Below, piece by piece: positions 22,521 through 34,249 of a DNA stretch of 64,000 nucleotides. Position 1 is the first letter of the stretch, and each line of letters starts with the position of its first letter. The stretch is from Proteles cristata cristata (lineage: Eukaryota; Chordata; Mammalia; Carnivora; Hyaenidae). The notes under the pieces were generated by a model. It saw only the letters and a program-made list of their open reading frames with translations, was not told the DNA's origin and did not search any database. Both the position numbers and the translations under genes were made by a program. The stretch covers positions 62,001 to 126,000 of the forward strand of contig JAESUZ010003506.1 in the NCBI GenBank assembly GCA_017311185.1, written 5' to 3'.

Positions 22521-22760
22521 TTTTTAAAAATTGATGTATAGTTGACACACAGTGTTACATTAGTTTCAGGTGCACAGCAAAGTGTTTGACAAGTTTATAT
22601 ATTATGTTATGCTCACCACAATTGTAGCTTACATCTGTCACCATACAATACTCTTATGATACCATTAACTATATTCCCTATGCTGCACCTTTTATCCTCA
22701 TGATTTATTCATTCCATAATTGGAAATGTATTTCCCACTCCCTTTCACCCATGACTATTG
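22521..22760 (-). mobile_element. Old L1 (L1M-type) 3' fragment
   Basis: TTAGTTTCAGGTGCACAGCA, CTCACCACAATTGTAGCTTA and CACTCCCTTTCACCCATGAC match old L1 3' UTR phrases in reverse orientation. Confidence 0.72.
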
Positions 22761-23330
22761 TCACTTTAAGGAGCTCTACCTAAAAGCTTTCACTGACCTC
22801 TTATTTGCCACTCTTAGTAAGCAAAAGCAGCGAGGCACATTCATACTTAAGAGAAGGGAAAATAAGTTTTTGGTAGATAGATCTCTACCACAACTGTTAA
22901 GACTGAGAAGCAAGCCTCTTACTTGCTTGGTCCATGACCCTGCCTCCTTTGCTCATATTCCTCCTGAAAAACCTGGAAAGGGAGCTTCTATTTCTTGTTT
23001 GGAGAATGCAACAAGGTTTAGGGCTGGGAAGGTCAACCACAGGTGCCTATAGGGGCTTGACTCGTAAGTCACATGAGAGATATTAGACTGAATGTATTTG
23101 AGAGTGGTAGGGAGTATGGCATTATAATACTAAAGGAGGCAGCCACAACTCAGTTCCACTGGATCCTGGCCGTTTGGGAAAGTGGGCATATTTTACTGGA
23201 TCTTCTGATTTTGTTCAATGCAATTTGGAAATCCAGATTTTCTTGTGCAATATTCTGCTTTGTAAATGCCTTTTTAAATTTGTGGGACAAACTGAACAAA
23301 GAATCTAGCCCCAGAACACCAGCTTTCAAC
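22761..23330. other. Unassigned sequence
   Basis: Overlapping open frames (22720-23052 and 23073-23396 on +, 23150-23440 on -) are unrelated to any family I know. Confidence 0.4.
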
Positions 23331-23334
23331 CACT

Positions 23335-23465
23335 GGTGTAATGTAAAGAGTAAAAAATTTGGAGAACAAGATTCCAGCCCCAGATATGCTGTGTGACCAT
23401 GTATAAGTATCTTTCTGATTCTGGGCTTCAGATTCCCCATCTTTAATCTTACAGTGTTTGACTAA
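23335..23465 (+). repeat. Possible MIR fragment
   Basis: CCAGCCCCAGATATGCTGTG and TCAGATTCCCCATCTTTAAT resemble the MIR core. Confidence 0.5.
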
Positions 23466-24060
23466 AGATTTTTATGGAGTCTTTGAGCCTTGATGGTCTA
23501 TGATTTTTTTCCTTATATGTAATATCCAAATGAAAGAGTACTTTCTTTAAAGTTTTTTAGATGTTTACTTTAAGTTTTACTTTTTAGGAGATATAAGCCA
23601 TCATACATTGATTTACCATCTCTGTAATTGTTATTTGGGAAAAATATCTGGTCAGTTATTTGCTATATGCTGTCAAGACATCTTAGAACCTATTTGCTTC
23701 ATCCAATTCACTTAGAAACTTTAAGACAACTGATAGTTCTATTGAACTTAACGTTTTTTAACATGCTGTGTTTCAAGGGTGACATTCATATAATAATGGT
23801 TGGTATCACTATTTAACTCAATTATTTCTGGTAACTTTTTAGCAAAGTTTTAGGGAAGGATATGGGAGGCTTGGAATGAGTCAAGTCTAAGAGTAATTCC
23901 TTTGGGGGAACATGCAGGAAACAGAGAGCAGATGACAAAATGAATATAAAATTAATCATATGAAACTACTATGTTTTAGCATCTGCAGGTATTGTATATT
24001 AATTATATCATTTGATATACACACAAACGATTAAGAGATATTATTTTTTCCATTTTATAG
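23466..24060. other. Unassigned AT-rich sequence
   Basis: No confident repeat. A weak reversed MIR resemblance near 23970-24060 is not enough to call. Confidence 0.35.
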
Positions 24061-24065
24061 TGTGG

Positions 24066-24240
24066 AACAGTGCTGATAAACTTTTTCTTTAAAAGTCCAG
24101 AGAGTAAATATTTTAGACTTTGCAGGCCCCATTAAGTCCCTGTTGCATAATTTTTTTAACAACCTTTTAGAAATGTATCAAAAATGTATAAAAATAGACC
24201 ATGGGCAGGATTTAGCCCACGCCTGCTAGTGCCTTGTGTA
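24066..24240. mobile_element. hAT-type MITE fragment
   Basis: GTGCTGATAAACTTTTTCTT, TAAATATTTTAGACTTTGCA and AGGATTTAGCCCACGCCTGC match a common mammalian hAT MITE in the opposite orientation to the copy at 47429-47735. Confidence 0.65.
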
Positions 24241-24462
24241 GAAGGTTAAGAGCACTGGAGACAGCAGGGTTAAAATAGTGGCTCCACCTGTCACTCTGCA
24301 ATTGAGCAAGTCACTTAGCCTCTCTTTGCCTCTGTTTCTTCATCTGTAAAAATGAGATAATTAAAGAATTTACCTCACAGAGTTGTGAGGATTCACTGAG
24401 CTATTATGTTGTAAGTGCTTAGACCAGTGCTTCATGCTTAGTATTTGTTGAATGAATAAGAA
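24241..24462 (+). repeat. MIR
   Basis: Near full-length MIR: GAAGGTTAAGAGCACTGGAG, TTGAGCAAGTCACTTAGCCT, TCTTCATCTGTAAAAATGAG and GTTGTGAGGATTCACTGAGC. Confidence 0.93.
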
Positions 24463-24799
24463 GCCTAGAATTCATCTTGATATCGAAGAGACATGTTAGG
24501 GGAGTGAAGCCTCTCTAGTGGCATGATTACACCCTATGGGGATCTACTCCCCCTACATCTGTGGGCCAGGTTTTACAATTTGGCTCACTATTCCAGATGC
24601 TCTGCTTTCTGTATCATATGCCTCAGATGGCACACCAAGCATACAGGATTGTTGGCGAATCCAGCCCAGATCCATATGCCTTTCAAACTGGAAACTTGAT
24701 GCCACACTGCCTCTATATAGGCCACTTAGGGAGCTGCTGGTTAGGGAACAAACCTTTCCTCTTCCCTGAGAACATGTACCACCATTGTATAAGCTTGCC
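24463..24799. other. Unassigned sequence
   Basis: No recognised repeat or gene; it leads into the L2 below. Confidence 0.4.
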
Positions 24800-24804
24800 A
24801 TGGG

Positions 24805-26120
24805 CTAGACCCAGCCTGACCCCTAAAAGAACCTCTCTCACAGCACTTGACAAAGTTGATCACTCCCTCATCCTTGAAATTCTGTCTTCCTTGGTTTCCA
24901 GGACACCACACTCCTGGTTTCAGTCTTATCTCACTGATCACTCCTTCTAATACTCCTGTGCTTTTTTTCTCCTCATTTCCCCATCTCTATATGTAGAAGA
25001 TCCTAGGGCTCAGCCCTTGGACATCTTCTACATTTAGACTCCATTTTTTGGTGATCTGTGGCTTTAAATAACATTTATACATTAATTTCTCCCAAATTTA
25101 TAGCTCAGCCTGGCCTCCCTTGACACACATCTAACTTCCTACTTAACTTCTCCACTTAGATATCTAATGAGCATTTTGAACTTAATGTGCCTCAAATTGA
25201 GCTCCTATAAAACCCCAGATCCTCTTCTCCTGCACTTTTCATTCAGTTAATAGTAACTTCCAGATACTTCATTCTAGATGCTCAGACCAAAATCCTTGAT
25301 GATTCACTTTCTTACACCCCACATCCAATCCCTCAGGAAACCTGTTTCTTCAACCTTTAACATTTCTGTAGCATCAATTACTTCTCACAAATCCCGCTGC
25401 CATCACCCTAGTCTAAACCAACATCATTTGTCACTAGGAACACTACATTATTCTCTTTACTGTACTGTTTCCTCCCTTTACCTCCTGAAGTCAATTCTCT
25501 ACATAGTAGTCAGAGTGGGTTTGTTAAAACTTAAGTCAAATCACGTCACATCTCATGCCTCTGCTTAAAACCCTTCACATACCTCCTAACTTCCTCAGAG
25601 TAAAAGCCTAATCCTCAAAATAAACTATAAGACCTTACATGATCTTTTACCTTTTACCTCTATGACTTGATCTCCCACCACAGTCTCCAGTGCTCGTTCC
25701 ACTCCAGTCACACTGTTCTCCCCTCTTCTTTAAAGCTACCAGGCACACTCCAGCCTTAAGGCCTTGCTTTCTATTTCTTTCGCCTAAAATGCTTGGCCTC
25801 AGATACCTGCATTGCTTTCTTATACTGGTCTGATCTAGTTCACATGTCTCTTTCTCAGTGAGATTGTCCCACACTATCCTTGTAAAAATTGCACACTTGC
25901 TACTCCCATCTTACTCGTATTTTTTTGTCCCCAACAAGTATAATCATCTGACATACCATAAGTGTTATTTATTTGTTTCTTTGTTATTTGTCTCTCCCTA
26001 CTACAATATAAGCTCCATGAAAGCAAGAATTTTGACTGTTTCAGTCACCAAAAAATCCCCAATGCCAGGAACAGGAAGTTCTTAGGACATAGAAGCTACC
26101 CAGTAAATATTTTTTGAATC
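24805..26120 (+). mobile_element. L2 LINE, 1.3 kb with 3' end
   Basis: It carries both the coding and 3' portions of L2. The 5' part still translates to a diverged RT core, with LDKVDHSLILEILSSL in the 24561-24950 frame. Later landmarks are CCCCACATCCAATCCCTCAG near 25315, GTGGGTTTGTTAAAACTTAA near 25515 and ATATAAGCTCCATGAAAGCA near 26005. The end is CAGTAAATATTTTTTGAATC. It is too decayed to encode protein. Confidence 0.88.
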
Positions 26121-26549
26121 AATATATAAAAATAACTGCTCTCTCCCAGTGCCTCCTTATATTGGTTTCCCTCTCATCAAGAATGTACAGTAGACCTAAC
26201 TACACTGAGAGGATCCAGAGGCAAGTTTGCAGAGGAATCACACCCCAAAAGGGGAGAAAGAGTGATGGAAAATAAGCAAGTGGTCTTATCCCTGCTTGTG
26301 TTTTATTTGTCTTGCTGCCAGTGTTTCATGTGGCTTTTTCATTCTAGGTCCTGAGCTTTGGAAACTGGTATATTTTCACTGCCCCTAACACAGTCTCTAC
26401 CCCCCCAACCCGGGCCCCCTTTTCCTCCTGGCCATCCTGGATATTAGACCCCAAAACCTTACTCTATGATAGTATCATATTCCTTACAGGTGTGAAGCAC
26501 AGGCACACCTGGCTGCTGGTAGAGAATAAAGGCTGTATGGGGCCATTAG

Positions 26550-26550
<1 letters not shown>
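26121..26550. other. Unassigned sequence
   Basis: No recognised repeat or gene upstream of the GT microsatellite. Confidence 0.4.

Positions 26551-26551
<1 letters not shown>

Positions 26552-26602
<51 letters not shown>
26552..26602. repeat. (GT)n microsatellite
   Basis: About 25 perfect GT units. Confidence 0.98.
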
Positions 26603-26604
<2 letters not shown>

Positions 26605-26769
26605 ACTATATAGTTTGCATAATTTTTTCATCTATTGTGTATTGGTATTAACCCATATGGTCTGCAAAAGGTCTGGCAAGGTCACTCGCCATCCTTAGAG
26701 GACCTTACTGTAATCCCTTCAAACTTATGCTTATCTCCAACTCCCATTTAGTCACCATCACCAGAGCTA

Positions 26770-26914
26770 ACAGGTGTCAGAGCACTTGGCTAAAGGTTTT
26801 ATGTGCATTCACTTATTTACTCTTCACAGCAAATATTTGCTATATGTCTTATTATTATTCTTATTTTCCAGATGAAGAAATTGAGATTCAGAGACATAAA
26901 GTCACTCAAGTATT
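26770..26914 (-). repeat. MIR fragment
   Basis: TTATTTTCCAGATGAAGAAA and TTGAGATTCAGAGACATAAA in reversed MIR order, cut by the SINE at 26915. Confidence 0.78.
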
Positions 26915-27108
26915 GGGACACCTGGGTGGCTCAGTTGGTTAAGTGTCTAACCTGCTCAAGACATGATATCATGGTTTGTGAGCTCGAGCCCCACATCGGG
27001 CTCTCTACTGTTGGCACAAAGCCCACTTTGGATCCTCTGTCCTTCTCTATCTTCCCCTCCCATCCCCCTCTAAAAATAAATAAGCATTTAAAAAAATTAA
27101 AACAGCCC
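26915..27108 (+). mobile_element. Diverged carnivore SINE
   Basis: SINEC with many differences from the young copies. Duplication CTCAAGTATT at 26905-26914 and 27109-27118. Confidence 0.92.
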
Positions 27109-27149
27109 CTCAAGTATTTATTTGCTGCCAGCTGATGTTGGGTTAGTAT

Positions 27150-27615
27150 AGCATATTTCAAACTGGTCTGCTTAAGACCCACAGTAAAAAAATATATATT
27201 CAGAGTGCCTGGATTGCTCAGTCTGTTAAGCATCTGACTTTCAGTTTCTGGCTTATGTCATGATCTCATGGCTTCTTGAATTCTAGCCTCACATCCAGTC
27301 CTGCATTGACAGTGAAGAGCCTGCTTAGGATTCTCTGTCTCCTTCTCTCTCTTCCCCTCCCCCACTCATACTGACTCTGTATCTCTCAAAATAAATTATA
27401 TATTATGCATAATATATATGAATATATATTCTATATCACAACTAACATAAAAAATTGAAACAAACATTTTATGGAATAATACCCCTACTATTTGCTTTGT
27501 ATTCTGATATTTTCTCTTTAGAAAACAACAACAATAACAAACCTGTTCAGGACATGCCTAATTGATTTTTACCAACCATATTGGTCTACTTCACCATTCA
27601 TTAAAAGGCTTGCAA
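27150..27615. mobile_element. hAT-like DNA transposon relic split by a SINE
   Basis: TTTCAAACTGGTCTGCTTAA and GACCCACAGTAAAAAAATAT lie left of the SINE. TTTTATGGAATAATACCCCT and TTGCAAACCACCCTTTGACA lie right. Together they resemble one hAT MITE; the family is not certain. Confidence 0.52.
27202..27420 (+). mobile_element. Old carnivore SINE
   Basis: Strongly diverged SINEC (GTGCCTGGATTGCTCAGTCT). Duplication AATATATATTC at 27191-27201 and 27421-27431. Confidence 0.88.
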
Positions 27616-27869
27616 ACCACCCTTTGACAATCACCGCTTTAGGGTAGGTGCCCCCTTTCAAGGCTATTTGTATTTCTCAGAGACCTCCAAAATTTCTCCA
27701 GCCTCAAAAAGTGTTATTCTAATTGTGGAATGTGAGAACTCAAGAGAGACATGGGGGGGGGGGGAGATGGAGGCACTTTAGCATGCCTTAGAATGCCAGA
27801 TGAAAATTAGAACCTCTATGGCTCACTCTGCCCCTCTCAAAATCTGCTCAGCCATTTTTTCTCCCTTAT

Positions 27870-28795
27870 CTGAGCATAAATTCATTCAACAAGAATTATC
27901 TGAGCCCCTTAACACTAGGTGCTCTGCCAGAGGCTATGAGAAAGCAAAACTATGTGGGGGAGACAAGCTTATAAACAGCTAACTACATAAAGTAAGCATT
28001 AGCAAGTGGCTAAAAAGGATGCCCATGAAATGTCATGAGCGTGTAGAGAAGGAGATGGATTTCAAGTTGGGTTGAAGCTTTATAAAAGACATGGCTTTTG
28101 AGCCAAACCTGGAAGTATGACTAGGATTTATACAAGCAGGAATAAGGGAAATGAAATTCTCAGATGTTTAAAAAAAAAAAAAGCATGTGAGCTGGAAAAT
28201 GTGAATATGTAGAGAGACTAAAGTGCATTTAGAAGAGGATTTCAGGGGCACCTGGCTGACTCAGTTGGTTAAATGTTCAACCTTTGGTTTCTGCTCAGAT
28301 CATGATCTTGCAGTTTCATGGGTTCAAGGTCTGCATTGGGCTCCATGCTTACAGCACTGAGCCTGCTTGGGATTCTCTCTCTCTCTTTCTCTCTGCCCCT
28401 CCCCGATTCATGCTGTCTCTGTCTCTCTCAAAATAAATAAATAAACTTAAAAAAAAGAAGAGGATTTCAGGCCAGGCTGTGGAGAATTGTGAATATATTG
28501 CTAAAGAATTTAAACTTCATCTTGTCGGCAGTTAGGAGTCATTAGAAGCATTTAATAAGAGGATCAGGCAATGCTTTTAAGGTTCAATTGACAGCAGTGT
28601 GAGAATGGGTTGGACAGTAGTAAAAATGGAGGTAGGTATACACCTACGAGGCTGATATAATGGTCTAGGAGAGACATAAATGAAGGCCTGAGCTGGAGTA
28701 GTGATTATAGGTATGGAAAGGAGGTGGCACACAGAAGAAATGGCATTGGGGTAGAGGCAACAGGACCTGGCAATGTGTGTGTGTAGAGGTGACAT
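27870..28795 (-). repeat. L2, reversed, split by a SINE
   Basis: AAATTCATTCAACAAGAATT with ACTAGGTGCTCTGCCAGAGG opens the reversed L2 3' end. ATAATGGTCTAGGAGAGACA and GGAAAGGAGGTGGCACACAG lie on the far side of the SINE in L2 order. Confidence 0.62.
28246..28455 (+). mobile_element. Carnivore SINE in L2
   Basis: SINEC flanked by a perfect 15-bp duplication AGAAGAGGATTTCAG (28231-28245, 28456-28470). Confidence 0.97.
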
Positions 28796-29150
28796 CTTCT
28801 TTCCTCCTTCCTAGTTTGCCCTTCACCTCAGGGCTTCCCTAACAGCCTAATGAACCCTTTAATTCATCCATACCATGAAGAGGAAGCATGGGTGTGGGTG
28901 GGTGGCTTCTCCTGTGCAACAGGTGAGGAAGAGGACACAGTTCATCATAGGCAAGCCAGGAGGCCAGGCTGGATGGAGCCAGGTCACCCTGTTGCCATAT
29001 AGCATTTCAGATCACGGAACTTTAGAGCTGGAATGGGACCTAAGGATCCTGTTGTAAGGATATCCTAATGTGAGGAGGAGCTGGATAGGATGGAGGTGTC
29101 TAGTGAGGACAGAGCCATTAGGAAAAGCCTCAGTCTTGATCTCTTAGGCT
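28796..29150. other. Unassigned sequence
   Basis: A weak old-repeat feel near 28995-29050 (AACTTTAGAGCTGGAATGGG); no gene is seen. Confidence 0.35.
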
Positions 29151-29199
29151 CTTCTCTTCCCCCTTCCTCCTTTCCCTTCTCCCCCTCCTCCTCCTTTTC

Positions 29200-29428
29200 T
29201 TTTTTTTTTTTTAATTTTTAATATTTTTTATTTATTTCTGAGAGAGAGAGAGAGAGACAGCATGAGCAGGAGAGGGTCAGAGAGAGAGGGAGATACAGAA
29301 TCTGAAGAGGCTCCAGGTTCTGAGCTAGCTGTCAGCACAGAGCCCAACGTGTGGCTTGAACTCACGAACCGTGAGATCATGACCTGAGCCGAAGTCGGAC
29401 GCTTAACCACTGAGCCACCCAGGCACCC
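29200..29428 (-). mobile_element. Felid SINE
   Basis: Reverse-complement SINEC from poly-T to CCACCCAGGCACCCC, embedded in a pyrimidine-rich tract that obscures the duplication. Confidence 0.95.
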
Positions 29429-29429
29429 C

Positions 29430-29640
29430 TCCCTTCTTCCTATTTTCATCTTCCTCTTTATCCACCACTGTCTCTTCCTCCTTCTTTTCCCTGCTTTTCC
29501 CCCTCCATCTATTCCTCCTCTGTACTCACCTTTTTCTTCTCTTCCTTTTCTTCTCATCCTTCTCTTCAACTTCCTCCTATTCTTTTTCTCCTTCATCTCT
29601 CTCCTTCTCTTCTTCCCTCTCTCCCTGACCTTCCTTGGGA
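29430..29640. repeat. Polypyrimidine tract
   Basis: About 200 bases almost wholly C/T on the + strand; a shorter tract lies at 29155-29200. The complement gives a spurious K/R/E-rich 175-codon frame. Confidence 0.9.
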
Positions 29641-30002
29641 TATTTGCGAAGAAAACAAATTTCTCTTGGAGTTTAGGAGTCATTACATGGAAACTAAAAG
29701 GTAACTCAATCCATCCCAAGTTGGGGAGGGGCAGATCCCCTAGAAGGAGTCTCACCTCTCATTAAACAGATACCTTGCCAATTTTCTTTGTAATGCTTAT
29801 TCTGGTCAATCACTCCTCTGGCTGCAGGAATCTCTTTTTCTCTTTTTATTACCTCACTGGAGAATTGCTCACTAGGCCTGTTGAACAGAGGTTTAGCAGT
29901 TTCCCCAGTGCAGTGAAGGACTGCAGTGAGAGCTGGTGCTGGAGACCACGGCTCTTTCTTCTCCACTTCTTGCTCTTTCTACTGTCCTCTCACTTCTATA
30001 AT
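29641..30002. other. Unassigned sequence
   Basis: No recognised repeat or gene. Confidence 0.4.
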
Positions 30003-30139
30003 TCAGATCCATGGACCAGCAGCATGACACTTGGGAGGTTGTTAGAAATGCAGAACTTCAGGACCCAACCTAGACCTACTGAATCAGAATCTTCATTTAA
30101 GCAAGAAAATCTGTGAACATAGCAGTTTGAAAAGCACTG
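30003..30139 (-). mobile_element. MER5A-type hAT MITE
   Basis: GGACCAGCAGCATGACACTT, TGTTAGAAATGCAGAACTTC, AGACCTACTGAATCAGAATC and the terminal TTTGAAAAGCACTG match reversed MER5A. Confidence 0.88.
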
Positions 30140-30454
30140 TTCTGCATAGACTATACTCCTTTATAGACACAGCCATTCCTAGAGGAACCCATTCTGGGTT
30201 TGCCTGGAACTGTGGAGGGGTAAAGAATTTCAAGGTGATAAAGCCCTGGAGGGCAGAGATCACCACTCAGACATCTGCAGAGTCTATGCAGAAGCCAGTA
30301 GGCAGGGACTCTGGCTCTAAAGGAGGCAGTTGCCATTCAGCTCCAGCTGAAAAGTTACAAGGTAAGAATACTAGTCCAGGGCTCATGGATCTTCTGTTGT
30401 TTTAAAAGAAGCTGGAATTCTAGATTATGATATAAAATATCCTGATTTTAAGAT
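30140..30454. other. Unassigned sequence
   Basis: No recognised repeat or gene. A 92-codon chance frame is present. Confidence 0.4.
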
Positions 30455-30557
30455 TACATATAATTATATAAATTATATATATTTTTGTATATTATATAAA
30501 TTATATATTATTATATTATATTATATTATATTATATTATATTATATTATTATATTTA
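30455..30557. repeat. AT-rich (TTATA)n microsatellite
   Basis: TATAT and TTATA units over about 100 bases. Confidence 0.95.
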
Positions 30558-30854
30558 GTTTAACATCCAACAAACTTAAAACACTATTGCAGGCTATCAG
30601 CTAGACTTTTCATTACAGCCTCCAACGCAGTCTAGGTTTTTTTGTTTGTTTGTAGCAGCAGGGACTCTGTAAAATCACAATCTTACCTGGAAGCTTAATG
30701 TATTAAGCAGATGAAAGGAAAAACACTCTGGTTGAAGTGGGGCCCAGTGATCCTCCCTCTTAGCCTCCTCCATGTCCCACAGGGCAAGAAATAGCCTCTG
30801 AAGGATTCTACCTACATTCTATAAAAGCACTGGTCCAAAACCATTGAGAGACTC

Positions 30855-30955
30855 TAAGGATACCATTTGACAGATGAGGAGACTGAATATCTTGTCTAAG
30901 GTCATGTAGCCACTTAGCAGTCACCAGGCTTCCAGTCCAGTGCTCTTCTCACCTT
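30855..30955 (-). repeat. MIR fragment
   Basis: TTTGACAGATGAGGAGACTG, TAAGGTCATGTAGCCACTTA and CAGTCCAGTGCTCTTCTCAC in reversed MIR order. Confidence 0.75.
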
Positions 30956-32060
30956 GGCTCACTGACTTCTTTGCATGGTTCTCTAGCGTGGCCTTCCATT
31001 GATGGAGGATTCGTTGTACAACATCTCTGGCAGTTATTCTTCCAGACTTTGCTTGGATGCCTTCAGTGACAGTAAGTTCATCACTTCACAAGATTGGACA
31101 TTAATATGTGAGTTTGATTTGCCAGAGAATCTTTAAGCAGATACATATTGTTTGTGAGCTCTGCAAGTCCTGAATCTACTCAAGTGGTTTAAGCAACACC
31201 TCCACCCAGATGGGGGTTAAATCTGCTCATCTAATTGAAATTCCTTATGAAGTTACTTCAGTTCTTGCCTTTGTACTGAAAATGAATAGTGGACTGAATA
31301 GCAAATTCCTTAGATAGACAGGAAGTTGTTTGGTGCTGAAAACATACAATGGGGGAGAGAAGAGGGAACTAAAGAGGAAAGGGGTGAGTGCTAGTAAAAG
31401 GGGTGGGTAAGGTGAAATTAAATTCATTTATACTAACTTGGGAGTAAAGAAGCCATGGAGAGCTTAGAGAAGGAGAATAACTAATGGGTCCCTAATCACA
31501 GTGAAGGAACATAATTTTCATCTGACTGGTCCCTATGATTAAACTGAAATGGCCCTGGGGGGATGCTGTTAGACTAAGTCCCCCTACATTCCGAGGTGGT
31601 ACTTTCTGTAGCAGCCCATTAAACAGCATCTCACTCTGTTTCCAGGCTCTTCCTGTTGAGGCCTGAAGAAAGACAAATAAGACTACTTTCTGCCTGCACT
31701 TCCCTGAGCTGCTTGGAACTTGCTTCACATGACTCTGGAATCTACTGAGTCTTTTCTCTAGCCTGGGTCTACAAGGTCATGTTGCTGCTTGGGAAACCTA
31801 GACCTAGAGGTGAGAAATTGCATTCCCAGGTGGATGACTATTTTAGCTGATGTTCCCACAGAAAAAATTGGAGCCCACATGCCCAGAAAACTTTCTTCCC
31901 TGAATTAGAAACCCTGACGGTCCTCAACATCTCTTACTATTAAGCTTCTAAATACAGATGAAGATATTTCCCATTCTTTCTTGGACAAAAAAAAACAAAA
32001 AAAACACACAAAAAAACAAAACTTATCTCAATGACTCAAACATAGTTACAGGAGTTTGGT
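30956..32060. other. Unassigned sequence
   Basis: About 1.1 kb with no confident repeat. 30965-31095 has a faint L3/CR1-like feel. A short (A)n/(CA)n tract lies at 31986-32026. Confidence 0.35.
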
Positions 32061-32062
32061 CT

Positions 32063-32120
32063 AGACCTGGGCTTCTCATACTTTAATCTGCGTGTGAATT
32101 ACTGTGAATTTCTTCTGTCC

Positions 32121-32177
<57 letters not shown>

Positions 32178-32410
32178 CTTTCAGAGGTGAGAGGAAGAGA
32201 GAGACAGAGAAAGAGAACCTTAACCCAGTCTGGAGCCCAATGTAGGACTCCATCTCACGACTGTGAAATCATGACCTGAGCTGAAATCAAGAGTCAGATG
32301 CTTAACTGACTGAGCCACCCAGGCACCCCTGGATTCAGCATTTCTATTACGCTCTCAGGTGATGTTGATGCTGCTCGTCTGAGGCCCAGACTTTGAGTAG
32401 TAGCTAGGGG
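32063..32410 (+). mobile_element. MER5A-type hAT MITE split by a SINE
   Basis: GGGCTTCTCATACTTTAATC before and TCAGGTGATGTTGATGCTGC with CCCAGACTTTGAGTAGTAGC after the SINE are collinear MER5A. Confidence 0.8.
32121..32329 (-). mobile_element. Old carnivore SINE with (TC)n tail
   Basis: Reverse-complement SINEC ending CCACCCAGGCACCCC. Its 3' side has grown into a (TC)n run at about 32127-32184. Confidence 0.9.
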
Positions 32411-32489
32411 CTAGATGACCCTGAGAATTCATCCAGCTAGATTTGACTTTTCAAAGTCTAAACTAGATTATATTTAATCTATACACACT

Positions 32490-33355
32490 TTACTATTGCA
32501 CTAACATCTTGCTTTGAATTCTTTCCTGTGTTAGCTTATTTGGGATGACATCTATCGTGTTTCCCAATTCTTCATCTCCTGCCTTCACAACTCCCAGCTT
32601 CTTGGAAGAAGATGCCATCTGCCTCTGCCACCCACTATCCCTTCTTTTTTCTTCCATATCCTGACATTCTGGCCCTGCCTGCTTCTCTGACATCATCTCC
32701 CACCACTGTCTTTTTTTTTTTTAATATTTTTATTTATTTCTAGGAGAGAGAGACAGCGTGAGCAGGGAGGGTCAGAGAGAGAGGGAGTCACAGACTGAAA
32801 CAGGCTCCAGGCTCTGAGCTGGCAGTCAGCACAGAGCCCAACGCAGGGCTCGAACTCACGAACTGCGAGATCATGACCTAAGCGAAAGTCGGACGCTTAA
32901 CCGACTAAGCCACCCAGGCGCCCCCTCCCACCACTGTCTTATACTCCACTACATTCTGCCATGCTGACCTTCTTCTGCTCCTTGCACATATCAGAGTCAT
33001 TTTCATCTCTGAACCTTTTCTTTTGTCATTCCTTCATGTTTGGAATGCTCTTCCCCTAGATCTTTGCATGACTGGTTTCTTCTCATCATTCTGTTGTCAA
33101 CTCAGGTAAGACAGTGTCCTTCTTCCTTAGTTACCTTCTATTATAACACCTTAATTTTTTTATAACACCTTAATTTTTTACTTTGTAGCTATTCAATACC
33201 TAAGATTATTTATTGGCTTTTGGGTTCAATGTCTAAATCCCTTCATTAGAATATAAGTTCCTTGAGGACAGAGACCTAGTCTGTTTTGTTCACTTCCATG
33301 TCCCCAGTACCTAGAACCAAACTAGGCAAATAGTAGGTATTTTACACATAATTCT
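32490..33355 (+). repeat. L2 3' end split by a SINE
   Basis: TGGAATGCTCTTCCCCTAGA, ATATAAGTTCCTTGAGGACA and CATGTCCCCAGTACCTAGAA follow L2 order after the SINE. The sequence before it is diverged L2. Confidence 0.75.
32713..32924 (-). mobile_element. Felid SINE in L2
   Basis: Reverse-complement SINEC flanked by a perfect 16-bp duplication CTCCCACCACTGTCTT (32697-32712, 32925-32940). Confidence 0.97.
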
Positions 33356-34089
33356 TGTCTCACAAATTGTCTTTCTGGGCATTCTTCCTCATCCATTAAA
33401 GACTTTACCTACTGGATTATCACTATCTTCATCTTTTTCCTGTCTATTTTCTTGTCTAAGTGGGCTATTCAACCCTGTCCTCACTTTCAACAACCCCTTT
33501 CTTCACTTCATCACAGCCAGAAAACTCCTGTGGTAATACTTGGATTGTGTCATAGTAAGTAACTAACTGAATTCTTTCCAGAATCTAGATTTTAGGCATT
33601 TCTTCTCTGATCACTGCCCTGCTCTTCCATCTCACTTACTCTGGTACCTCTCCTCCAATAATTCTTCCACATCACCAAGAATGCCAATCATTGATCCTAC
33701 CATTCCATTAGCCCCACCCTGTTACTCATCACACCTCCTCATATCCTCTTATTCTTTCTGTCCAGCTTAGAACTCCTAGTCCATTATTATGATCACTCCC
33801 TTAAAAATATTTGGAACTCTATTGTCCATTTATGTTTCCATTGTACTTCTCTGGAAAATCTCCCCTAGATATCACCCAACCACCTATATTCTCTCTATCT
33901 GGTTGAGCAGCAGAATGAATAAAAGTCCCACAGCTGAGCTGATTGATTTTGTTTTACCACAAAGACAAGCTGATTGATTTTGCTTTACCTTCCTGTTTAT
34001 GTAAAGGGCAAATATTTTCTCTTATGCTCTGGACCTTATGCCTCCCACCTTCTAGAGACATTGCTCCTGCAAGTATCCTCTCTGCTATA
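33356..34089. other. Unassigned pyrimidine-rich sequence
   Basis: It may be heavily decayed L2 coding region given the L2 on both sides, but no landmark is clear. Confidence 0.35.
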
Positions 34090-34090
34090 C

Positions 34091-34249
34091 CAGTGCTTCT
34101 CAGACTTTGCTGTACATGCAGATCACCTGAGGATCTAGTTAAAATGCAGATGCAGTAGGTCTGAGATGGGGCCTGAGGTTCTGCATTTTATAACAAATAC
34201 CTAGGTGATGATGATGCTGTTGATCTGTAGACCATGCTTCAAGTAAAGG
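34091..34249 (+). mobile_element. MER5A-type hAT MITE
   Basis: CAGTGCTTCTCAGACTTTGC, CAGATCACCTGAGGATCTAG, GCAGTAGGTCTGAGATGGGG and CTAGGTGATGATGATGCTGT follow MER5A. Confidence 0.88.

Noticed and set aside
24536..24950. Overlapping ORFs of 77-129 codons as a gene
   Set aside because: The recognisable part is L2 reverse-transcriptase sequence and the rest matches nothing.
29228..29755. 175-codon minus-strand ORF
   Set aside because: It is a composite of a SINE and a polypyrimidine tract, with low-complexity K/R/E composition.
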